Shown here piece by piece: positions 55,601 through 64,000 of a stretch of DNA of 64,000 nucleotides. The position numbers were made by a program, and so were the translations under genes. This stretch comes from [Phialemoniopsis] sp. UDSM-2020. Its lineage: Eukaryota; Ascomycota; Sordariomycetes; Thyridiales; Thyridiaceae. Location: contig JAEILZ010000003.1 in the NCBI GenBank assembly GCA_018873225.1, positions 930,001-994,000 on the forward strand, given 5' to 3'. The notes below the pieces were generated by a model. It ran no database searches. It was not told the origin of the DNA and was given only the letters and a program-made list of their open reading frames with translations. Position 1 is the first letter of the stretch. Each line of letters opens with the position of its first letter.

Positions 55601-58600
55601 GTGCTTCATTCACGAGAGAATACCGGCAGAACACCCAGGACGAAGCCAGAAATGGAATGGCTTGCTCCTCAAGAGGGTTCAAGGACGGAAGCCGTGGGAA
55701 TGAGCAGCGCAGCGGCCGTGCATCGCCAAATTGACTGCTTGGTCCCCTCCCCGTGGCCCGAACGTCTGCACTCACCGCACAGGGATGACCCTAGTCGCTG
55801 AACCCTCCCAAATGCTCACCGGTCCCCTCATCGAGCCCTCCATCTTTCAGTGGCTGCTTGCCCTCGTGGACGAACCAGAGGCATGCCGGGTCTTGGAAGG
55901 ACAGGAAAAGAATGCCAACAATGCCCACCCGTCCTCCAGCGAGTGTGGGTGTGCTGTGACGGCAAACGTCGGGTGATTTGATCGCTGTCGCAATGCTTTT
56001 CTGCACTTGTGCGAAGCAGTGAAAACACCACTGGAGAAAAGCACACTGCCACAAAAAGCCGTGAACGCGTTAGGATTGGTTCGGATGCAACGAAGGGAAA
56101 GTGGAGGGAGCAGATGAGGTCTTGGAAGTGGAGCTGAAGCCCTTGTCAACCCGGGCGCACCCAGCCTTATGGTGAGAGACAGTACCTGCTGGGGTTTAAA
56201 GAGGTACTTTACCAAACACCCATTTTCAGGGGCAAGTGATCACCATTGCGAATGTCCCACAGCGGCCGACGACGGGAATTTGCATTGCCAAGACCCGGTG
56301 TTTCAAGGTGACCCAGCCTCCCGCGTCCTGGGGTGTCGTCCCTGTGCCTCGAGTCCAGACATCAGATCTCGGTGCCCAACTCTCCCAGGCAGGCCTCAAG
56401 ACCCAGGTAACGTCCCTGAAGACCCCTGGAAACGAGGTTCGACATCCATCGCCTAGGATTTGAAATTTCGTCGTCCTGGGCGCACGAGGCGGGCGGGGAC
56501 TTTGGATGAAATGAGAAGAAAAGTAGCGAGGCATTGGTCATCTCGACCGCTTACCACAGAGACAGGCGACATCCCAAATGTATGAATGTAAGTATATCTT
56601 CGAGAACCGTCAGTCGTTGACATATCCCATGATCGCATACATGTATGTAGTGCTTTGGCATTTGAGATCGGTCTAAGCCACCACGACTATCTCGACAATC
56701 GACAGAGGTACAAGTAGAGTTCATACTTTGTAGAAGTTCCCACTTTCTGGTCGCGCTCCCTTGCTGGTCGTATCCAAGTGTCCTATCGACGCCAACCGTG
56801 CCTTCGGTGTTGCTAGCGACAGAGTTTGTTGCCGGTTGCGAAGACTAGCGGGTTCCCACTTTCGAGACTGGCCGGGGTTTCTGCTGTGCGCGCGTTGTCT
56901 GATTGGCACGATAGGCCTTTCTAGCGCCAACAAGGCTTCTGTTAGACTCGAGCCCTAGTGTCCGTAGCGTCGTCTCGCTAGGCCCCATTTTCCAACACCA
57001 AAGACAGGTGGACAGTCAGTCCTGTTTGTTCGCTTTTGCACCATCGCATCCACATATCCCATGCATGGAGGGGGCTCCTTGCGCTGGAGGATGTCGTCTT
57101 CGTCTGGGCAGGCCATCCACCTTTCTCCTTCAGGACATACGTTAGACAGGATAGCCATCCGCATACCTCTTAGCCTCTGCTTACTGGTCGCGCTAGATCT
57201 GTAAGGTCAGAAGCATAGGCTTCTCGCTTCCCACCATATAGGGCTATAGGTAGGTATCTGCCTCGGCTTGCCAGTTTGCTGGTTCGCATGTACGGAGAAC
57301 AAGAAGTTGCGGGCGTCCGAGGCGGGAGGACTGGAGGTCGCGGGTTGCGGTGTGTGGCCAAATCCAGTGACTGATCTTGCAAGCCCCCAAGCTTTCCAGA
57401 CCATGCATGGCATCCATGGGTATGGAGATGCCCCCTCCCCTCGTCCCCAAAACTCATGGAATGCTCTGCTGTGTATGGACAGTATGGTCTGTGCTGCTGG
57501 GTTCGCATCCCGACCTCTGCCCTGTTCTCCACTCAATCAATTACCTGCCGGGCCAGGGCGTGCAGCAGCTTTGTGCAGATTCGAGAAGCTAATTAGGTAG
57601 GTAGCGGGCTGGTCTTCCCCATCCTGCCAACACACTCCATGGGGTATCTGCGAGCTTTTGCTGTGTGTAAGATCCCAAAAAGGTCGACACCAAGGTCTGC
57701 CATTTGGACCAACCTGATCCTTTGGTCAGAAGCCCAGAGTCGGTAGCACGACACGCCAGCATCGACGGACGGAGAGTTCCTGTCTGTGTGGTCTGTTGTC
57801 TGTGGTCAGCGTGTGTGATGATGGTCTTGCATGGTTGCCTGCCCACCTACCATGCTTGAGCATCAATATCGAGATAACTACAATAACATGGCGAGCAAGG
57901 CCTTCTCTTGACCTGGACGCGACACGACATTGTTCCCATGGTTTCTTCTTTCTTGTTTGCGTCAATACTTCAAGATACGGATTCCGATGCGCCCGAAACA
58001 TCCGGCTGGCAGCCCTCGAAGCCAGGCATAGAAAATAGCTTTATATCTGAGCCTGCCCCTGCCATTCAGGAAATTCCCTACAAACTCGCTACTTTGCCTG
58101 CCGTCCAGATTAGGTTATCGTGGTCTCTTCTCTCGTGGGACACTGGTTCCTCCTTCCCACTCTTCCTTTCTGGCTGCCCACCTTCCCGGACTGCCGTGTA
58201 TCCCTTCTACTTTTCGACAAATGCACTTGTCTTTCTTGATGTCGGTTTGATTCATCTCATTGCCATTTCGACACAGCATTAAAACTGCAATCAATGACCA
58301 TTTACACATCGACTCTACCTGCGCAGATCAGCATCCTCTTGTTCTGTCCACCTACCCGCCCGCTTGCTGAGCGCAAAACGTTCCCACCCCCTGTCTGCAT
58401 TTGCGGCGCTGGTACCTGTCATCATCACTAAATCATACACACCCTCCAAAAATCTAGAAGCGAGCGTCTTGACCGATTGCCTTTACGCATCGAAGAATAG
58501 ACAAGAAAGCGCCACTCTAGAAGCCAATCGACTCTCCGTACCAGATGCGTCCTATCTGATCGATCAGGCTCAACCAGACAGGCTATTTTCGTCCCGCCCA

Positions 58601-59855
58601 TCCTGTCTCTTATCAAACCAACCTGTCGACTATAGCAGTCGCAGTTTAGACGGGCACCAGTCCTGCCACGGCTGTCCTACCACTTCGCACTTCTAATTAT
58701 TCCAACACCCCTAACAATACCTACCTGAAAGGTAGTCACAGATTTCTGTGCGGCGCGCGAACGAAGTGGTAAGAGAGAAACGACTTTCATCCGTCCCTAT
58801 CCCTCCCTCTTCCTTTGTATGCATAGACGGTGAGCTAACCTTGCTGTTATAGCCCTCCGGGAGTCACACTTGCACACCCACTACGACATACCTGGGTACT
58901 TAGGTTGGTAGAGGAGAGAGAGAGACTGCACTGGAGACAAGACATCTACTCCACTCCTCCCTCTCTCTTTCTTGTCCTGACCTTTCCTGGCGCACACCCA
59001 CCTCGAGCCTGCGAAAAGTACACCCCTCGTCCCATACCCCTTCCAGTAGGGTCCCACATCCCGGCACCCGCTAGCGTACAGGAGTCGAGTCTAGCGTGAA
59101 GAGCGGACGGTACTCGAAGAAGGACCCGTACCAGCCAGCAGAATCAGAAGGGAGGGTGACAAGGTGCTCGAGTCTCCATCTGGCGCGCCCAGCACCCACG
59201 GCAGCCCTCCACACAAAGTCTTCCTTGTCTTGTCTCTGCCAGAGGACAGAGGTACATCAGGTACATAATCTGTTTCTGTTTCCCATCTGCGACAGCTCCC
59301 TCCGTCTCACCCAAAGCCATCCCCCCCTCTCTTCGTCCTCTCTCTTACCACCTCCACGAAAACCACACCCCCCAAACCTCCTGGCCCATTTCAATACATC
59401 CTTCTTCATTCCCAACCCACCAAATTCCTTTCTCCAACCCGCGGCGCGCGCATCATCTCTCACCCCCAACTTTTTCCCATCATTCTTTTTCGTCGCGCGA
59501 AACTCGAAGCATCTTTAACATTGCATACCATTAGCATTCCTGCCTCCTCCGCCCGGTTCCAAATCGCGTTCGCGCCGTCACTCCAACCACATTTCCGGTA
59601 ATTTTCCCTCAGCAGAGTCTACGTCGCGTCTTTCGAAATACCATCGCAAATAAGGCCAGCTCAACGCCGAGTAAAAACCCACTGGCGACGTTTTCGATTC
59701 CATCCTCACCACCACGCGCGCGCAACAAAACCCCACAGTCGGAACCTGTCAGCGCTGCAGCTCCATCCTAGATCTGCGCGATCATCGCTCTTTTGTCGGC
59801 ATCATCTGGAGCGCTTTTCTCTCTTGTCGCCTGCGCATCGCATGCACCACGCGGC
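52643..59855. other. 7.2-kb region with little coding evidence; includes the Whi3-like leader
   Basis: Open frames are many but short (up to 187 codons), without domains and in conflict on both strands. One weak spliced candidate is listed separately (53271-53741). Roughly 58850-59600 is strongly pyrimidine-rich with simple CCTC/CTTC runs, like a long 5' leader or core promoter of the downstream Whi3-like gene. The rest (53900-58800) has mixed composition, no transposon-like ends that I could find and no clear tRNA. Long non-coding upstream regions are usual for developmental regulators in filamentous fungi. Confidence 0.45.
53271..53741 (+). CDS. Weak candidate: small two-exon gene of unknown function
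   Basis: An ATG in AAAGATGGCC context opens MANGLLYRKPAVSTIHAG. Translation stops four codons later unless the GTGAGT at 53326 is used as a donor. Splicing to the CAG at 53377-53379 (54-nt intron) joins in phase to a frame open to 53741, giving 138 aa rich in Ser, Pro and Arg (for example CPPISPQDPSVESDSPSFS). No domain, signal peptide or membrane segment is seen, and the branch site is poor. It could equally be chance. Transcript evidence or a conserved homologue would decide. Confidence 0.18.
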
Positions 59856-61604
59856 ATGAGCGAGGATCCCATAACCACTGGCGCATCATCTGTCGCGCCA
59901 TTCACCGCCGTCGTGACCTCGAGTCGCGCAAGCCCCTTTCCTCCTATTAACGGTTCGTTGAAGAATGCGATGGCTGCCTCGTCGTTCATGTCGCAGTCGC
60001 AGCCTTTCAGGCCAAACGTCACCTCGCAGTCGGGCTTCCCCCTGCCTCTCGCCGCCATCCACCCTTTCGACCGCGATGCGACAAAACCAGTCGGAACTCC
60101 GTTCTCAGCGACGAGCTCCTTCCCCATGTCCTCGGTGCTTGTCCGAAGGCTCCCCATGAACACCTCGGAGGAACAGCTGAGATTCATGACCCTCTTCTCC
60201 AAGGAACGGGTCGAGGTCGAACTCCTTCCCCCCGAGCAGTCAGAAGATCAGGGCTTCAGGGCTGCAATCATCAGGTTCGAGTCGCCCGCTGGTGCGCAAG
60301 AGGCCAAAAGTATACTGGACGGCAAGTCGAACATCTCGAACGATGCCAAGATGATTGTCGAAGTCATTGGTGGCAGCAGTCCGATCTCGGGTCGACGTTA
60401 CCTTGGTGACAGCGGTCTCTCCAACGGCGTCAATGGTGCTTCCACCGCTGCTTCTTCAGCCGCATCGTCAACCACTTCGTCCAGGCAAACGTCCCGCTTC
60501 GGTGGCTCTTTCCAGTCACCTCTGGAAAAGATATCACCGCCTATGAATGCGGTCTATGGTGTGGGCTCTGATCTCGCCAACTCCGAACCCAGCAGTAACT
60601 ACCAGAGCATCTTCTCGCCACAGTCTCCCATTGGTAACCACCTCGCTGATCGCACCCGCATCTCGGGCAAGTCCTTGATCAACCACGATGCAGCCGAAGA
60701 CGATGAGACGGGCGAGCTGCTCAAAGACCCAGTCGCCTTCGCTGAGAATGGCGCACTGTCGTCTCAGCAGCGTCGCGCCACTGCGCCACAGATCCCCATC
60801 GCTTCTCGCATGGCTGGGCTGTCTCTGAACACGAATGGCAACATGGGACCATCTTCGATGCCTCACTACGCGCACCACGGGCTGGCGTCTCTGTCGGCGC
60901 ACACGCAGACCATGTCTCCCACAGGCATGAACGGGTCTGTCCCGTCGATGGCTTACCCGATCGGAGGAAGCCAGCATTATCGTGGTAACAATTTCCCGCC
61001 TGTCAACCCAGCAGATCAAAACCCTCCGTGCAACACCCTCTACGTGGGGAATTTGCCAATCGATACGTCCGAAGAGGAACTGAAGGCCATGTTTTCCAAG
61101 CAACGTGGATACAAACGACTCTGTTTTCGCACCAAGCAGAACGGACCAATGTGTTTCGTAGAATTTGAGGACGTGTCGTTCGCTACGAAAGCACTGCATG
61201 AGCTCTACGGTCACATGCTCCACAACAGCGTCAAGGGCGGCATTCGGCTGAGCTTTTCAAAGAACCCACTGGGCGTCAGGTCCGGCCAAGCACCTGGCCA
61301 GAGCAGTACCAACTCGATGGGCAACATGAACGGCATAATGGCCAATTCGGGAGCCGGCTTCACCTCGGCGAATGGGCCTCCCCCAGGTCTCAGCGCGCCA
61401 CCAGGCCTGAACTCCAATCCGAGGATGGCCTTCAACAACGCCCCGGTTACGAATAATGGATCCTTCTCTGCGTCTCCCTTCTCGGGATCTTCCAGCAACG
61501 GTTGGGGCAGTCCAGTCTATCACGGCGCGTTGCCTGCCAATGGACCCAATTCGATGGGATCGGGCAGAGACTCTGGATTCCCTGCGTTCATGATGGGGAA
61601 ATAG
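59856..61604 (+). CDS. Whi3-like RNA-binding protein with two RRM-type domains
   Basis: Single exon, 582 aa from the ATG at 59856 (MSEDPITTGAS); the frame is open for 21 more codons upstream but has no ATG. A degenerate RRM lies at about 90-170 (SSVLVRRLPMNTSEEQLRFMTLF). A clear RRM is at about 393-470 with RNP2 LYVGNLP and an RNP1-like CFVEFEDV, ending GIRLSFSKNPLGVR, which is the Whi3/Mde7 family pattern. The rest is Ser/Asn/Gly/Pro-rich and probably disordered. Yeast Whi3 binds and localises CLN3 mRNA and forms condensates; in hyphal fungi relatives affect nuclear division timing and polarity. The polyQ stretch known from Ashbya Whi3 is not present here. Its upstream region is unusually long. 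Confidence 0.9.
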   Translation: MSEDPITTGASSVAPFTAVVTSSRASPFPPINGSLKNAMAASSFMSQSQPFRPNVTSQSGFPLPLAAIHPFDRDATKPVGTPFSATSSFPMSSVLVRRLPMNTSEEQLRFMTLFSKERVEVELLPPEQSEDQGFRAAIIRFESPAGAQEAKSILDGKSNISNDAKMIVEVIGGSSPISGRRYLGDSGLSNGVNGASTAASSAASSTTSSRQTSRFGGSFQSPLEKISPPMNAVYGVGSDLANSEPSSNYQSIFSPQSPIGNHLADRTRISGKSLINHDAAEDDETGELLKDPVAFAENGALSSQQRRATAPQIPIASRMAGLSLNTNGNMGPSSMPHYAHHGLASLSAHTQTMSPTGMNGSVPSMAYPIGGSQHYRGNNFPPVNPADQNPPCNTLYVGNLPIDTSEEELKAMFSKQRGYKRLCFRTKQNGPMCFVEFEDVSFATKALHELYGHMLHNSVKGGIRLSFSKNPLGVRSGQAPGQSSTNSMGNMNGIMANSGAGFTSANGPPPGLSAPPGLNSNPRMAFNNAPVTNNGSFSASPFSGSSSNGWGSPVYHGALPANGPNSMGSGRDSGFPAFMMGK

Positions 61605-64000
61605 ATCTAAACGTGGCACGCTTGGGCCTCAGATTCACGACTCGGCCCGCTGACGCCAATTTTCTCTTCTTCGCATCCTCGGCATTCGAGTTTGGTTTGG
61701 AGTTATCAGTACACATCGCCAGACTTTCTTCCGGCTTGTTCGTTTTGACATTTCGTATAATTTGTTCACCATTCGCTAGCATCTACACTGGTGGTTAGGA
61801 AGTGGCGCGCGGCATTTGTGGTTTCAGCGTTCAACGGTGTTCTTCATTTCAATCCGGATTTATTCCCCCTTTGCGACTGCTTGTTCTCTTACGGAGTTTA
61901 GAGGTCATTCGGCGCTCACGACTCTGGCATTGGCATGCAACTGTGCTATAATACGTCGACTTTTTGCTGGATGCAGCAGGCACTCTACGAAACACCGCGC
62001 CGCGTGTGTCATGATGTTGTTCCTATGGACCGACCGCGGTACGTCACATGCCTCTCGTTACCAGAGGCACTTCCAGCGGTTTCAGCGGCCACCAACCCCC
62101 GGGCTTGGTCGCGCGGACAAGCGCCAGGGGAAGCAATCAGTTCTGGGTTTATCATCATCGTTCGTCATTGTCATGTCATGAAGTTTTGCTTAATACGACA
62201 ACGGACCCTATCATTAAAAATAACAACAAAAGCGCCAAATCGGACTTGCTAAGCAGTACTCGTGAAGAAGCTCAGCGCCGGTGCGAGTACAAAAAAAAAA
62301 AAAGGAAAAGAAGGGAAAAAATATTCTGGGTATCAGAGCAGCATTGTCGAAGGGATACGAAAAGGGCATGGGAAAAAGGTGTTGTCATACAATACAGTGA
62401 GCGAGCGCAAACCCCAGCGAAAAGGAAGGGCGCTCACGACGGAGCATGATGGGAATTTTGCGATTGTTTGCATTTTCGGGAGGACCCATAGCGTTACGGA
62501 TTGTTGCACTTGTTGGTCGGATGGCATTCGCATTGGGAGGAGCATCAAGACAAGATCATGGCCATCCCGTCAGGCGCGGTTGCAGAGATATCCCCTTCTT
62601 GCTTGTCTGGCACTTTGAACGGACAAGCAGGGCTCATATTTCCCTAATCCATCTATAGGCGCTACATTGTCGTTGCGGTTCTTTGTTTCCTCGGACTCGC
62701 TTGTTTTTATTTTTCCTTGGGCGCGGCATTTCTCATTTGCGTTCGTTCATCAGGCAAGGACACGACTCGACAGGTCCAGTTGCTCATCTGCGTTGGGATT
62801 GGGAACATCACTCTCCACTTCTTTGGAGATGGGAGCGGGAAAGCGTGGCGATCATAAGGTGTTTTATCTCTATTTTTCCCAATGAGATCAGGGTAGCATG
62901 TCCTCTCCCACTTCCTCGGTGGACATTTTCAAATGGGCTTTTTCTTTCCTATCTGGCAGACTATTACTAGGGATCAATTCATGTGTGCGCGTTTTCCACG
63001 GCTTCCATGGCGACTTTTGCCAGCACTTTCTCTCTCTGACTGCATTAGATGGGTTTTGCAGGGTCTCACAATCTCTCGTCACATATAATACTAGACTCGA
63101 CGTCTCTCCATCGCGCGGGCACGCTGTCACCTGTCATGTTGTCCTCGTCCCGCTCCCGCTCGCCGTTTCTCTCCCCTCTCCATGTGCGTGACCTGCGGCT
63201 AGAGCCGCTTGTAGCCTGCGACGGATATTGCGTTGCTCGAGGTAGCTGCAGTATACGGACGAAATGCTCACCTGTCTGATGTGATAGGTGATATGATAGA
63301 TGCATTCTGGGTGGAGGACAAGTGTGGGGGGATGGCAAGAGGTAATACGTTGTCCCCTTTTCTGGCACCGTGGTTGCAGGGTAGCAGTCGCATTGCAACT
63401 GTGGACGCAGGCCCAGAAAGGCGCGCGCCAAAAAAGCATATAGACATGCACTCACATCGGTCAAGGGAGGGAGGAGATCTCTTTTACATATTTGTAAGAC
63501 ATTGACCGGACACAGCACCCCCAAAAGTAGCTCGCGTGCCTGTAGATCTCTGTACGAAAGGGGGTGGGGGAGTGAGTCTGTCGCTCGTCGCATGCAAAAG
63601 AGAACGATCTGCAGGCCGACGGTATGCAGTCCTTGTCTCGGCGCATGCAGTCTAGACTTCCAGAGAGAGAAAGAGAGGTTGGCATGTCATGTATACGCAA
63701 AACGTTGGGGAAAGTGAGAGGGGCTTGCTTGCTGTTGGCGCTGCGCGCGTGCAGCTCTGCGGCGGATGTGATGCGCGAATGCCCACATGGTTTCCTGCCG
63801 GCCAATAGCTTTCCGAAGTGAGGGAGGGGGGAAAGGAACTTTTCGCTTGGGGTAGGTACATGCGATATGAATTGAGGAGAAGAGGCGAGGGGGGTGGTAT
63901 TGCGACTGCGCGCGAGATGCAGTATGCACCTTGGACGTTTGGGACGGAGCTGCAGAAGAGCAGGTGGGAGAGAAGGGTTGCGGGCGGACGTGGGATGCGC
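61605..64000. other. 3' flank of the Whi3-like gene; no gene recognised to window end
   Basis: This 2.4-kb tail has no convincing gene. It includes an A-rich stretch around 62291-62320 and stretches of T-rich sequence. Minus-strand frames around 63066-63929 have no domain; they could be the upstream region of a gene beyond the window but cannot be assigned. Confidence 0.4.

Noticed and set aside
57490..57515. tRNA-like T-arm (GGGTTCGCATCCCG)
   Set aside because: No matching acceptor stem, anticodon arm or A-box was found upstream at tRNA spacing.
59096..59518. 140-codon frame in the leader of the Whi3-like gene
   Set aside because: It starts at GTG and is Pro/Ser/Leu/Phe-rich because of simple CT-rich DNA; this is best read as an untranslated leader.

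Overview
The window is nuclear DNA of a filamentous ascomycete (Pezizomycotina; the gene set and intron style suit a Sordariomycete, which is inference). Evidence: compact genes with 45-125 nt introns bounded by GTRNGT...YAG, protein families at fungal lengths, a fused lycopene cyclase/phytoene synthase (an arrangement known from fungi), an Osh1-type oxysterol-binding protein, a Whi3-type RNA-binding protein and GC-rich third codon positions. Eighteen protein-coding genes are well supported, several reconstructed here by splicing exons across frames. No rRNA, tRNA, CRISPR array or prokaryotic element was found.

Layout. 1.9-15 kb: glucokinase (+), Naa50-like N-acetyltransferase (-), Sgf11-like SAGA subunit (+), PPIL1-type cyclophilin (-), signal peptide peptidase (+), 4'-phosphopantetheinyl transferase (+). 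15.6-23.2 kb: Osh1-like lipid-transfer protein (+), a quinone oxidoreductase-like MDR enzyme (+) and a peroxisomal acyl-CoA thioesterase (+). 23.3-33 kb: a carotenoid and light block, with phytoene desaturase (-) and bifunctional lycopene cyclase/phytoene synthase (-) next to each other, then a membrane-anchored hotdog thioesterase (+) and a DASH-type cryptochrome with a long RGG tail (-). 33-37.7 kb: no convincing gene. 37.7-43.6 kb: a UPF1/NAM7-like SF1 helicase (-) and an F-BAR RhoGAP of the Rgd1 type (-). 45-52.6 kb: an SDR (-), aspartate-semialdehyde dehydrogenase (+) and a large secreted protein resembling six-hairpin glycosidases (+). 52.6-59.8 kb: about 7 kb with only one weak gene candidate, followed by a Whi3-like RRM protein (+) with a long pyrimidine-rich leader. 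61.6-64 kb: no gene seen.

Links between genes. The two carotenoid genes encode the three activities that convert geranylgeranyl diphosphate to cyclic carotenes. The cryptochrome a few kb away makes this a likely blue-light-responsive neighbourhood. The phosphopantetheinyl transferase is needed by all PKS/NRPS and lysine synthesis but sits in no cluster here.

The most notable structure not explained by genes is a pair of 165-bp elements (25717-25881 and 36803-36967) of exactly equal length. Each has terminal inverted repeats beginning CAAGTGGGTG and its own perfect 5-bp target duplication (ACCCA and GGCAT). They look like a non-autonomous DNA transposon (MITE) family. One copy lies in the upstream region of the phytoene desaturase gene and the other in the large gap upstream of the cryptochrome.
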